The notes below the pieces were generated by a model that searched no databases, had not been told where the DNA came from, and saw only the letters and a program-made list of their open reading frames with translations. Shown here piece after piece: positions 32,331 to 40,422 of a stretch of DNA of 64,000 nt. Where the stretch lies: contig JAEWGI010000019.1 of NCBI GenBank assembly GCA_023388355.1, positions 62,001 to 126,000 on the forward strand. Direction: 5' to 3'. This DNA is from Pseudomonadota bacterium. Its GTDB lineage: Bacteria; Pseudomonadota; Gammaproteobacteria; Xanthomonadales; Xanthomonadaceae. The translations under genes and the position numbers were made by a program. Position 1 is the first letter of the stretch. Each line of letters opens with the position of its first letter.

Positions 32331-33005
32331 CTAGCGGCGTGCGAACTCGCGGTGGACCTCGTCCATGCACCGGTCGAGGTCGCGGGCTTCCATCGTGGCG
32401 TAGGGCCGGAACTCCGGCACCGCTTCGCCCAGCCGCTGCTGCGCTTCGAGCAGGGCCGGCAGGCGCCGGCAGATGCCGCGCACCCCGGGTTCGACCGCCT
32501 GCCGCACCGCCTTGTCCATGCGCCGCTCCAGGCGACCGGTCATGGCGCTGAACATCAGCCCGAACAGGCCCTGGTCGACCACGTCGAGCGCCGCGTTCGC
32601 ACTGCGTTCGCCGATGTCGATCCCGGCCATTGCGATGTCGATGACCCGACCGCGGTAGGCCAGCAGCTCCCGGCGCTGGGCGGCGTCGATGGCCAGCGCC
32701 TCGCCGTCGATCAGGAAGTCGCCGCGCGGCGTGATCTCCGCCTTCGGCAGCGCCTGTTCGCCGTGGTTCGACCCGCCGAAGCGAAGGCTGTCGCCCACGT
32801 CCAGGTTCTCGGTCTCCAGTTCCGCGCGGGCGACGGCCAGTTCCCTGCGGACTTCGCGCCGGGCTTCGCTCATCTCCTGGCTGATCTCGCGGCTGATCGA
32901 GCCGTCGGCGGACTCGCCGGCCAGAGCGGCCGGCGCCAGCAGCACGGCCAGCAGGCAGGCCGGGAGCCGCGACTTCAGGGAACGGGGGGTGTGCGCGTGC
33001 GTCAT
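32331..33005 (-). CDS. DUF2884/YggN-like periplasmic protein
   Basis: A 224-residue protein with an N-terminal signal peptide (KSRLPACLLAVLLAPAALA). The mature part has a charged helical region (SEARREVRRELAVARAELE), the segment FLIDGEALAIDAAQRRELLAYRGRVIDIAMAGIDIG and a C-terminal helix with two Cys (GICRRLPAL, DLDRCMDEV). It is a paralogue of the lipoprotein at 33962-34687: both share the 'PEF.PYA.M.A.D...C' ending. The YggN family is of unknown function. GGAG stands six bases before the ATG. It is the last gene of the cluster that starts at 37794. Confidence 0.8.
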   Translation of the reverse strand: MTHAHTPRSLKSRLPACLLAVLLAPAALAGESADGSISREISQEMSEARREVRRELAVARAELETENLDVGDSLRFGGSNHGEQALPKAEITPRGDFLIDGEALAIDAAQRRELLAYRGRVIDIAMAGIDIGERSANAALDVVDQGLFGLMFSAMTGRLERRMDKAVRQAVEPGVRGICRRLPALLEAQQRLGEAVPEFRPYATMEARDLDRCMDEVHREFARR

Positions 33006-33033
33006 GGGAGACTCCGGCATGGAAGAAGCGGGA

Positions 33034-33864
33034 TCAGCGCTTGCGCGGAACGTCGACGCTGCCGCGGACGCCGCCGTGGTCGATGTCGCCGCTGCCGACC
33101 GACGAAACGACCAGGTCGCCGCCCACGCCGCTGACGTCGAGATCGCCCGAACCGATCGATCCGACCTGGACGCTGCCGCCGACATCCGCCAGTTCCGCGT
33201 CGCCTGAGCCGATCGAGCCGATCTTCACGCTGCCGTCCGCGCGGCGCAGGCTGAAATCGCCCGAGCCGATGCTGCCGACTTCGACGTCGCCGCGCAGGTT
33301 CGCCGCCTCGACGTCGCCCGAGCCGATCGACAGCACGTGCAGGCTGCCCGCATCGTCCACCCGGACGTCGCCGGAGCCGACCTTGGCGGTCACGCGTCCG
33401 CGCGTGCGGCGCAGGTCGACGTCGCCCGATCCCACGTCGGCGCTGAGCGCCGAGGCGCCGGTGGCCCAGGCGTCGCCCGAGCCCACGTCCAGCTGTACCA
33501 GGACGCTGTCGGGCACGTTCGCATCGAGTTCGAGGTAGGCGTAGCGCTTGCCGAAGGCAAGCCCGCTCCAGCCGGGGTCGCGCTGCAGCCGCACGACCAG
33601 CTTGTCGCCGCTGCGCTCCTGGGCGAGGGTCAGTCGCTCCAGGTGGCCGGCATCCGACGCACAGGCGCGGCCCGTGACCTTGCCGCTGGCCGCCGGGGCG
33701 GCCTCGACGCGCAGCTTGTGGGGGCCGATGTCGAACAGCACCGACTTCACGCCCCTGAAGTCGAGGTCGAGATTGCGCGGCGCGCCGTGCGCGCATTCGT
33801 CCGCCAGCGCGGGCGCCGAAGCGGTGGCAAGGAGCAGCAGGGCGAGGGTGGCGTGGCGGGACAT
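33034..33864 (-). CDS. Secreted GSGD-repeat beta-helix protein (DUF4097/DUF2807-like)
   Basis: A 276-residue protein with a signal peptide (LALLLLATASAPALA). From about residue 130 the motif [VI]GSGD recurs eight times at a spacing of roughly 17-20 residues, each followed by alternating strand residues and a Gly turn. That is the signature of a right-handed beta-helix as in 'GIN'/DUF4097 domains, which are thought to be adhesin-like. An N-terminal beta domain with Cys residues precedes it. It lies between two DUF2884 paralogues, 28 bp and 97 bp away, suggesting one unit of envelope proteins. Confidence 0.85.
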   Translation of the reverse strand: MSRHATLALLLLATASAPALADECAHGAPRNLDLDFRGVKSVLFDIGPHKLRVEAAPAASGKVTGRACASDAGHLERLTLAQERSGDKLVVRLQRDPGWSGLAFGKRYAYLELDANVPDSVLVQLDVGSGDAWATGASALSADVGSGDVDLRRTRGRVTAKVGSGDVRVDDAGSLHVLSIGSGDVEAANLRGDVEVGSIGSGDFSLRRADGSVKIGSIGSGDAELADVGGSVQVGSIGSGDLDVSGVGGDLVVSSVGSGDIDHGGVRGSVDVPRKR

Positions 33865-33961
33865 GGGCGTTCCTTCGTCAGGGGCATGGGGCATGGATGC
33901 GGCGACGGTGTGGATGGTTGAAGGGGCGGCGTCTTGCGTGCCATGCCGGCAGGATGCGCGG

Positions 33962-34687
33962 TCACACGGCCGTCGCGGCCGCGTCGGCTTCGGTCGCCGG
34001 ATCCGCCGGCGCTGTCGGCGCGTCGTCGTCGGTGCCGGATCCGACGTCCTTGTGGCAGTCTCCGATGTCGCTGGCGTCCATGCGTGCATAGGGGGCGAAC
34101 TCGGGCACGGCCGCGGCGAGCGCCGTCTGCGCCTGCAGCAGCTGCGGCAGGTGGTCGCACAGCTGCATCGCCGCGGCCTCGAGCTTCCGGGCTTCGGCCT
34201 CGATGCGCTTTTCGACCTCGTGGGCATCGCCGCGGAAGATGCTGGCGATGGCTTCGCCGGCCGCCTTCATGCCCAGGTCCGCGCCCTGGACGCCGAGATC
34301 CATGCCGGCGCTGGCGACGGCGAGGATGCCTTCGCGGTAATCGCGGGCCAGCGCGAGGCTGCGCTCGTCCATCGCGACGGTCGTGCCGGCGACGATCAGC
34401 TCGCCATCGGGGGTGATCTCGGCGGCGGGCAGGCCGTCCGCCTTGCGCTGGATGCGGTTGCCGTTGACCTGTATGTCGAGGTCGCCGTTGAGGCTGAGGT
34501 TGCCTTCGTGCATCTTCCTGCGCGCCTTGTCCATGGCCCTGGCGACGGTGCGGCCGAGGGCGGTGTCCGGTACGGCGGCATCGACGTCGGCCTGGGTGCC
34601 GGGCGGGGCCGGCGGCGGAGTGTCGCGCTGGCAGGCGGTGAACAGGGGCAGGGCGGCGACGAGGGCGAGGGTGGCGAAGCGCTTCAT
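33962..34687 (-). CDS. DUF2884/YggN-like lipoprotein
   Basis: A 241-residue protein with a lipoprotein signal ending ALPLFTAC. The body has NLSLNGDLDIQVNGNRIQ, then PAAEITPDGELIVAGTTVAMDE and a helical segment YREGILAVASAGMDLGVQGADLG that aligns by eye with the 32331-33005 protein. The C-terminus is Asp/Ala-rich and low in complexity. GAGGAC precedes the ATG. A 333-bp gap with a tandem repeat and stem-loop separates it from the ABC permease, so it may have its own promoter. Confidence 0.82.
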   Translation of the reverse strand: MKRFATLALVAALPLFTACQRDTPPPAPPGTQADVDAAVPDTALGRTVARAMDKARRKMHEGNLSLNGDLDIQVNGNRIQRKADGLPAAEITPDGELIVAGTTVAMDERSLALARDYREGILAVASAGMDLGVQGADLGMKAAGEAIASIFRGDAHEVEKRIEAEARKLEAAAMQLCDHLPQLLQAQTALAAAVPEFAPYARMDASDIGDCHKDVGSGTDDDAPTAPADPATEADAAATAV

Positions 34688-34761
34688 GCGGGTGTCCTCA
34701 GGATCGCGGGGGCAGTGGGTGAGACGCGGCGACCGGGGTGGCTGTGACGATGATGCGCTCC

Positions 34762-34975
34762 GGCAGGCTTTGCGGCAGTGCCGCCTTCGTCGGGTTGGGT
34801 TGCGCCATCCATGGCAGTGCATCTGTCCTTCGGGTCGATCCGGCCCGGCCATCCATGGGCGGTGGTTCGGCAGGCTTTGCGGCAGTGCCGCCTTGGTCGG
34901 GTTGGGTTGTGCCATCCATGGCGGTGCATCTGTCCTTCGGGTCGATCCGGCCCGGCCATCCATGGCCGGTCGTTC
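34762..34975. repeat. Tandem duplication of a 107-bp unit
   Basis: Two head-to-tail copies (34762-34868 and 34869-34975) differ at about five positions. Each unit begins GGCAGGCTTTGCGGCAGTGC and contains the palindrome-rich CCATCCATGG twice, plus TCCTTCGGGTCGATCCGGCC. The unit is not coding in any convincing frame. It fills most of the 333-bp gap between the ABC permease and the DUF2884 lipoprotein. Confidence 0.92.
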
Positions 34976-35020
34976 GCGAACGCGGCCGATGCCGATAGGG
35001 CATCGGCCAAGCGCGTTCGC
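34976..35020 (-). terminator. Long stem-loop immediately after the ABC permease stop
   Basis: An outer 8-bp stem (GCGAACGC/GCGTTCGC) and an inner 10-bp stem (GGCCGATGCC/GGCATCGGCC) are separated by a 4-base bulge and closed by a 5-base loop. The structure ends exactly at the permease stop codon. No T-run follows. It probably ends or protects the GntR-ABC transcript. Confidence 0.6.
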
Positions 35021-36088
35021 TCACCCCTCGTCCCGCCACCTGCGCAGGCGGATGGCGGCGAAGATCATCGCCGCGCCGGCGGCCACGCCGGCCCACAGGT
35101 CGAGGCTGGCCAGGTTGCGGTACACGCCCAGCGGATTCATCAGGTTGCGGGCCGCGCCCGGCACGTCGAAGTCGACGGTCTGCAGGTATTCCAGATCCAT
35201 GAACGTCATCGGGAAGATGCTGGTCAGCGCCCGCAGCACGATGTTGCGGAAGAACGGCCAGGTGACGTCGTCGAACACGCCCAGAAACTCGAGCCATGCG
35301 ACGAAGATGCCGGCGAACAGCGGGATGATGGTCGCCCACAGGAACGGCTTGCTGCGTGCCCAGGCCGAGCACAGCATCAGCCAGCCGACGGTCGGCATCG
35401 CCCAGAGCGCGTACAGCGGGATCGCGGCGATGTACTGCAGCGAGATCAGCGTGGGGCTGGCCGGTCCCCACAGCAGCGCAAGCGGGTCGCCACCGTAGAA
35501 CAGCACCACCAGGCTCACCAGCAGCAGGAAGCCGAACAGGGTCAGGATCGACGCGACCGTGGCGATCAGCGGGGCCACGATCACCGCGCTGGCGACCTTC
35601 GACATCACCGTCGCGCTGTCGGACAGCGGCAGCGATTTCCAGAACAGCACGCTGCGGTCCTTGCGCTCGTCGTACAGCGCGCCCAGGCAGTAGAAGAACA
35701 CCACGAAGGCAAGCACCACGAACGGCCAGCCCGAGGCCATGATCAGGGTCAGGTCGATCCCGTCGCCCAGGCGCGCGAGTTCCTCGTGGCCCAGGCGCGA
35801 GGTGAGCATGCCCAGGTCCAGGCCGTTGATGTTGATGCGGGTGCCGTCCTGGAGCGAGATCTCGGCATCGTCGGGCAGCTTGCCGCGCGTGGCCACCATC
35901 GCCATCACGATGCCCATTGCCGCGAGCACCAGCGAGATCGCGCCGGCCACCATCGGGGCCCACAGGAATCCGCCGCGGTTCTCCCAGTATTCGCGCCGCA
36001 CAAGCCATGCGAAGCGGCGGGTGGGCGGGATCGGCGCGGCGGCGGCAGGACGTGGCGCGACGGGCAGGGTATCGGCAGCGGCGTTCAT
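35021..36088 (-). CDS. ABC transporter permease (ABC-2-like)
   Basis: A 355-residue membrane protein with about six hydrophobic spans (among them PMVAGAISLVLAAMGIVMAM, WPFVVLAFVVFFYCLGALY, LFGFLLLVSLVVLFYGG and GVAAGAAMIFAAIRL). A cytoplasmic ALYDERKDRSVLFWKSLPLSD element is typical of exporter permeases of the YtrC/ABC-2 type. A large extracytoplasmic loop lies between spans 1 and 2. The ATG overlaps the ATPase stop by four bases. Substrate unknown; YtrA-type systems are often induced by envelope stress or cell-wall antibiotics. Confidence 0.88.
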   Translation of the reverse strand: MNAAADTLPVAPRPAAAAPIPPTRRFAWLVRREYWENRGGFLWAPMVAGAISLVLAAMGIVMAMVATRGKLPDDAEISLQDGTRININGLDLGMLTSRLGHEELARLGDGIDLTLIMASGWPFVVLAFVVFFYCLGALYDERKDRSVLFWKSLPLSDSATVMSKVASAVIVAPLIATVASILTLFGFLLLVSLVVLFYGGDPLALLWGPASPTLISLQYIAAIPLYALWAMPTVGWLMLCSAWARSKPFLWATIIPLFAGIFVAWLEFLGVFDDVTWPFFRNIVLRALTSIFPMTFMDLEYLQTVDFDVPGAARNLMNPLGVYRNLASLDLWAGVAAGAAMIFAAIRLRRWRDEG

Positions 36089-36963
36089 GCGTAGGTTCCC
36101 TTCATCGTGGCGACGAACAGATCGGCCAGGCCCGGGGTCCGGGTTTCTCCATGTGCCGCGAGCGCGTGCTGCGGCACGCCGTCGAACAGCATCACGGTCT
36201 TGCCGAATGGCAGCGAGCGCTCGTCGATCGGGCCGAGGCCGCGCGCGGCCTCGACCTGGTCGGCGTTGACCAGGACTTCGACGAATCGCCCGCCCACTTC
36301 TTCCATCGGCGCGTCCAGCACCACCTTGCCGTCGCGGATGAACATCACGTCGGTGAGGATGTGCTCGATCTCCTCGACCTGGTGGGTGGTGATGATGATG
36401 GTCTTGTTCTCGTCGAAGTAGTCCTCCAGCAGGCGCTGGTAGAACTGCTTGCGGTAGAGGATGTCCAGCCCGAGGGTGGGTTCGTCGAGCACCAGCAGGC
36501 GCGCGTCGATGGCCATCACCAGTGCCAGGTGCAACTGCACGATCATGCCCTTGGACATCTCGCGCACCCGCTGCCCGGGCTTGAGCTGGGTGTTGGCCAG
36601 GAAGCGCTCGCAGCGGGCGCGGTCGAAGCGCGGGTGCACGCCGGCGACGAAGTCGATCGCCTCGCGCACCCGCATCCAGCGCGGCAGCACCGCCACGTCG
36701 GCGATGAAGCACACGTCGTTCATCAGCTCGTTGCGCTGGCTGCGCGGATCGCGGCCGAGTACGCCCAGCTCGCCTTCGAACGGGATCAGGCCCAGCATCG
36801 CCTTGAGCGCGGTGGTCTTGCCGGCGCCGTTGGGGCCGATCAGGCCGACGATGCGTCCCGCCTCGATGCGGAAGCTGGCGTTGTCGAGCGCGAGCGTGTT
36901 GCGGTAGGCCTTGCGCAGTCCGCGCGCATCGACCACCGGCGGGTTGTCGACAGCGGCGTTCAT
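36085..36963 (-). CDS. ABC transporter ATP-binding protein (YtrB-like)
   Basis: A 292-residue nucleotide-binding subunit: Walker A GPNGAGKTT, a signature region reading MSKGMIVQLHLAL in place of LSGGQ (usual in this subfamily), Walker B LLVLDEPTLGLD and the switch His in TTHQVEEIE. A C-terminal extension of about 70 residues follows. It overlaps both neighbours by four bases (GntR upstream, permease downstream), so the three are translated as a unit. The first gene of this window is its paralogue in a similar context. Confidence 0.93.
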   Translation of the reverse strand: MNAAVDNPPVVDARGLRKAYRNTLALDNASFRIEAGRIVGLIGPNGAGKTTALKAMLGLIPFEGELGVLGRDPRSQRNELMNDVCFIADVAVLPRWMRVREAIDFVAGVHPRFDRARCERFLANTQLKPGQRVREMSKGMIVQLHLALVMAIDARLLVLDEPTLGLDILYRKQFYQRLLEDYFDENKTIIITTHQVEEIEHILTDVMFIRDGKVVLDAPMEEVGGRFVEVLVNADQVEAARGLGPIDERSLPFGKTVMLFDGVPQHALAAHGETRTPGLADLFVATMKGTYA

Positions 36964-37328
36964 CGCGCAGCTCCCTGTTCGCGCGGCATCAGGTCTTCCA
37001 GCGCCAGGCCCAGGCGCTGGATGCGCTCGAGCACCTGCGGCCATTCCTCCTGCAGGAACCGCTCGCGTTCGTTGACCAGCAGTTTCTTCGCCGCTTCTTC
37101 GGTGACGTACATGCCCAGGCCCCTTCGTTTTTCGACCAGCGACTCGTCGGCCAGCTCCTGGTAGGCGCGCGAGACGGTGATCGGGTTGAGTTGGTATTCG
37201 GCTGCAACCTGGCGCACCGAAGGCAGTGCGTCGCCCGGTTTGAGGATCCCGTCCAGCATCATCGCGATCACGCGTTCCTTCAGCTGGCGGTAGATCGGAG
37301 CGCCGTCGCTCCACTGGATATTGGTCAT
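36960..37328 (-). CDS. GntR-family (YtrA-type) transcriptional regulator
   Basis: A 122-residue repressor with a winged HTH (APIYRQLKERVIAMMLDG, then PSVRQVAAEYQLNPITVSRAYQELADE) and a short helical C-terminus without an effector domain, as in YtrA. It is encoded 4 bp after a small membrane protein gene and overlaps the ABC ATPase. A dyad that covers the -10 of the operon promoter (37820-37843) is its likely binding site. Confidence 0.92.
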   Translation of the reverse strand: MTNIQWSDGAPIYRQLKERVIAMMLDGILKPGDALPSVRQVAAEYQLNPITVSRAYQELADESLVEKRRGLGMYVTEEAAKKLLVNERERFLQEEWPQVLERIQRLGLALEDLMPREQGAAR

Positions 37329-37332
37329 GGCG

Positions 37333-37794
37333 TCAGCTCCGGCCGCGGCCCGTCCCGCGTGCGAACGAGAAATAGGGTACGGCGATCGCGCTGCGCACTC
37401 CGCGGACGCGGCGCTGGCCGGCGGGGCGCTCTTCGCCCCCTGCGTCCGCGTCTGCGGTTCCGGTCCCGTCCGCGCCCATGGGTCCGACCAGCCGGCTTTC
37501 GCCGATCACGGTGGCGATGAAGCCGATGGTGACCGCGACCGCCCGTTCGACCGAGCGCGCGTCCACCAGCGCCGCCTCGTACTGGCGACTGCGGGCCTGG
37601 AGGCGGACCGAGACGGCATCGGCATCGGCAAGCAGGGTGGCGGCGCTGGAGCGGTCCGCGGCGGGCGCGTCGGCGACGGCCGGGGCCGGTGCGGGCGGTG
37701 CCGGCAGGGCCGGACGCGCGGCGATCAGGCCGACCGCGAGCACCATGCCGGTGACCGAGAAAGCCAGTATCGTGTTGCGCAGCTTGTGGTTCAT
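37333..37794 (-). CDS. Small membrane-anchored protein leading the GntR-ABC operon
   Basis: A 153-residue protein of unrecognised family. Residues 8-26 (ILAFSVTGMVLAVGLIAA) form one membrane span or an uncleaved signal; an Ala/Pro linker and a helical region (ADAVSVRLQARSRQYEAALVDARSVERAVAVTIGFIATVIGESRL) follow, then a Gly/Arg-rich tail. The ATG at 37794 has AGCAGGA at a good distance; ATGs at 37803 and 37833 do not. As the first gene after the regulated promoter, it probably works with the transporter. Confidence 0.7.
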   Translation of the reverse strand: MNHKLRNTILAFSVTGMVLAVGLIAARPALPAPPAPAPAVADAPAADRSSAATLLADADAVSVRLQARSRQYEAALVDARSVERAVAVTIGFIATVIGESRLVGPMGADGTGTADADAGGEERPAGQRRVRGVRSAIAVPYFSFARGTGRGRS

Positions 37795-37819
37795 GGCCAA
37801 CATCCTGCTTTGGTGGATA

Positions 37820-37860
37820 GGTGTTGTATTCAACTATAACACCAGAACAGGCCTTTGCAA
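37820..37860 (-). promoter_or_regulatory. Promoter and dyad operator of the GntR-ABC operon
   Basis: On the minus strand TTGCAA (37855-37860) and TATAGT (37833-37838) are spaced by 16 bp, a good sigma-70 promoter. An inverted repeat with 9-bp arms and one mismatch (GGTGTTGTA at 37820-37828, TATAACACC at 37835-37843) covers the -10. This is where a GntR repressor would block RNA polymerase. The first promoter-proximal gene begins at 37794. Confidence 0.72.
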
Positions 37861-37936
37861 GCGCCGCGTGGCCGGTTTCGACCCAACTGAAGTCATGGTC
37901 TCCCGCCGCCGCCCCTCAAACTCTTCGGAAATATCA

Positions 37937-38497
37937 ATGAAAACCATCAGATACGGCGTTTTCATGTTGTTGCTTCTGATGTTTGCGGCCAGCGCTACGG
38001 CCGCCGGCCTGCTGGAGCGCAGCTACCGTCCGCTGACCGGCAAGACCCCGGTCGACCTCTCGGCCACCTACGGCGGCCAGGTGCTGCTGATCGTCAACAC
38101 CGCCAGCAAGTGCGGGCTGGCGCCGCAGTTCGAGGGGCTGGAGGCGCTGTATTCGCGCTACAGGTCGCAGGGATTCGCGGTGCTCGGATTCCCGTCGGGC
38201 GACTTCCGCGACCAGGAATACGAGGACGAGGAGAAGATCCAGGAGTTCTGCACCCTGACCTACGGGGTGAAGTTCCCCATGTTCGCGCCCGTTCACGTGG
38301 TCGGCGACGATGCCACGCCGCTGTACCGCGACCTGCTGCGCGCCACCGGCGAGGCGCCGGAGTGGAACTTCCACAAGTACCTGGTGGGCCGCGACGGCAA
38401 GGTCATCGCCTCATGGGAGAGCCGGCTGCTGCCGGAGGATCCGGAGATCGTGGCTGAGATCGAGCGCGCGCTGCTGGCGCCGCGCCCCGGCGCATAG
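37937..38497 (+). CDS. Secreted glutathione peroxidase-like protein
   Basis: A 186-residue thiol peroxidase with a signal peptide (YGVFMLLLLMFAASATA). The peroxidatic Cys59 lies in VNTASKCGLAPQFEGL, and WNFHKYLVGRDG supplies the conserved Trp-Asn. The second motif reads GFPSGDFRDQE rather than the usual GFPCNQFGxQE: the Gln and the resolving-region Cys are replaced, which may alter the mechanism. Cys, not selenocysteine, is encoded. The start at 37937 has GGAAA upstream. It is divergent from the GntR-ABC operon. Confidence 0.88.
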   Translation: MKTIRYGVFMLLLLMFAASATAAGLLERSYRPLTGKTPVDLSATYGGQVLLIVNTASKCGLAPQFEGLEALYSRYRSQGFAVLGFPSGDFRDQEYEDEEKIQEFCTLTYGVKFPMFAPVHVVGDDATPLYRDLLRATGEAPEWNFHKYLVGRDGKVIASWESRLLPEDPEIVAEIERALLAPRPGA

Positions 38498-38611
38498 CCG
38501 ACTGAACACCGGCCGCGGCGGCGATCGGGCGCGATTGCCGTGGCGGGCGGCGGCCGCGACAATAGCGCCCCCTGCGTCGCCATGGCGGCGCGTGCCGGAG
38601 TGTCCTGTCAA

Positions 38612-39544
38612 ATGAACCGTTTCGCGCGTGGCGCCGCCGCGCTGTGCCTGACTGCGCTGGTCGCGGTCGCCTCCACCGCGCATCCGCAGGCCCTGACCAG
38701 CCTGTCGGGCGAGCACCAGCAGATCAGCTACCTGGTCGGGATGGACATCGGTCGCTCGCTGGCGGCCGCGGGCCCGGACCTGGATTACGCGAGCTTCGAG
38801 CGCGCCGTGACGCATGCGCTGGCCGGCGGCGAGCCGCTGATCGGCGAGGAGGAAGTGGCCCGGGTGGGGCAGGCGCTGATGCGGCGCATCGCCGTGCGCA
38901 GCGGACGCCAGGTTCCGGGCATGGCCCCGGGTTCGGCGCCGCCGACGGTCGATCCGGCCAAGGTCGGCCTTCTCACCGGCCTGGACGTGGGGCAGTCGCT
39001 CCGGCCGCTGGCCGACACGCTCGACGTGCCGGTGCTGGTGCAGGCGGTGCGCACGGTGATCGAGGGCGGCACGCCGCTGCTGTCCACCGACGAGGCCTCC
39101 GAGGTCCGGCTCGTGCTCGAACAGCGTTCGCGCCGGGAGGCCGAGCGCGTGGCCGAGGCCAACCGCGCCGCGGGGGCCGAGTTCCTGGCCGGAAACCGCA
39201 CCGCGAAGGGCGTGTTCAGCACCGGCTCCGGGCTGCAGTACAGCGTGCTGCGCGCCGGCTCCGGGCCGCGCCCGCGCCCGGGTGACCGGGTCCGCGTGCA
39301 CTACCGCGGCACCTTGCTCGACGGCACCGAATTCGACAGTTCGATCGCCCGCGGCGAGCCGGCCGAGTTCGCCCTCAACCAGGTGATCGCCGGCTGGACC
39401 GAGGGCCTGACCCTGATGCCGGTCGGTTCGCAATACCGCTTCTGGATCCCGGGAGAGCTGGCCTACGGGAAGGCCGGCAGTGCGCCGCTGATCGGGCCGA
39501 ACGCCGTGCTGGTGTTCGAGGTCGAACTGCTCGCGATCCTCTGA
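38612..39544 (+). CDS. FKBP-type peptidyl-prolyl isomerase with duplicated N-terminal domain
   Basis: A 310-residue periplasmic isomerase with a signal peptide (residues 1-25). Two copies of the helical FKBP_N dimerisation unit are visible: ISYLVGMDIGRSLAAAGPDL... at about 35-95 and VGLLTGLDVGQSLRPLADTL... at about 112-175. The catalytic FKBP domain is C-terminal ([51 protein letters not shown]). FkpA and Mip carry one such N-terminal unit. The next gene is a one-unit paralogue 64 bp downstream, so the pair arose by duplication. Confidence 0.9.
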   Translation: MNRFARGAAALCLTALVAVASTAHPQALTSLSGEHQQISYLVGMDIGRSLAAAGPDLDYASFERAVTHALAGGEPLIGEEEVARVGQALMRRIAVRSGRQVPGMAPGSAPPTVDPAKVGLLTGLDVGQSLRPLADTLDVPVLVQAVRTVIEGGTPLLSTDEASEVRLVLEQRSRREAERVAEANRAAGAEFLAGNRTAKGVFSTGSGLQYSVLRAGSGPRPRPGDRVRVHYRGTLLDGTEFDSSIARGEPAEFALNQVIAGWTEGLTLMPVGSQYRFWIPGELAYGKAGSAPLIGPNAVLVFEVELLAIL

Positions 39545-39608
39545 GCCATCCGTCGGCGGCGCAGCCACCGTCACCCCCCCCTTGCCGAATGTCGCACTGG
39601 AGTTCCCC

Positions 39609-40406
39609 ATGAAAGTTTCCAAGCGTTCCACCTCCCTGGCCGTGTCGGCGCTCGCGCTCGCGCTGGCCACCACGCTGGTGGCCTGCAAGCCGCTCGACAA
39701 GGACACCGGCAAGCCGGCCGAAGGCGCCGCGGCCGAGGCGGCCACGACCGAAACCGCCGTGCCGGCGCGCGGCGGACTGGACACCGAGCGCGAGCAGGTC
39801 AGCTACGTGATCGGCATGCAGATCGGCGACAGCCTCAAGGGCGCCAAGGGCGACATCGATCTCGATACCCTGTTCAAGGCCGTGCGCAGCACCCTCGACG
39901 ACAAGGAGCCGCTGCTGTCGCAGGACGAGGCGATGCAGGTCATGCAGGCCTTCAGCATGCGCATGCAGGCCAGGCAGATGGAAGAGTTCGCAGCCTCCGG
40001 CGAGGCCAACGCGAAGGAAGGCGAAACCTTCCTGGCCGGGAACGCCGGCAAGGAAGGCGTCCAGACCACCGCCTCGGGCCTGCAGTACCAGGTGCTGACC
40101 GAAGGCTCGGGTCCGAAGCCCACGGCCGGCGACACCGTGCGCGTGCACTACAAGGGCACCCTGCTCGACGGCGAGACGTTCGACGATTCCTACGCCCGCG
40201 GCGAACCGGTCGAGTTCGCGCTCGCGCAGGTGGTGCCCGGCTGGCAGGAAGGCCTGCAGCTGATGCCGGTGGGCAGCAAGTACCGGCTGTGGATCCCCGG
40301 CGAGCTCGGCTACGGAGCGCAGGGCACGCCTGGCGGCCCGATCGGCCCGAATGCCACCCTCGTGTTCGAGGTCGAACTGCTCGACATCGTGGACGGCGCG
40401 GAGTAG
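39609..40406 (+). CDS. fkpA: FKBP-type peptidyl-prolyl isomerase lipoprotein (FkpA/Mip-like)
   Basis: A 265-residue lipoprotein: the signal ends ATTLVAC. One FKBP_N helical domain follows an Ala/Glu/Thr-rich linker ([20 protein letters not shown]...), joined by a long helix to the FKBP domain ([52 protein letters not shown]). It assists folding of envelope proteins. It lies between its paralogue and ugd, 16 bp before the latter. Confidence 0.94.
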   Translation: MKVSKRSTSLAVSALALALATTLVACKPLDKDTGKPAEGAAAEAATTETAVPARGGLDTEREQVSYVIGMQIGDSLKGAKGDIDLDTLFKAVRSTLDDKEPLLSQDEAMQVMQAFSMRMQARQMEEFAASGEANAKEGETFLAGNAGKEGVQTTASGLQYQVLTEGSGPKPTAGDTVRVHYKGTLLDGETFDDSYARGEPVEFALAQVVPGWQEGLQLMPVGSKYRLWIPGELGYGAQGTPGGPIGPNATLVFEVELLDIVDGAE

Positions 40407-40422
40407 GGAAGGGACGCACGGA

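Noticed and set aside
34698..36008. Minus-strand frame extending from the permease antisense through the 107-bp tandem repeats
   Set aside because: It combines a shifted frame of the permease with repeat translation (TRRTDA-type peptides twice) and has no independent support.
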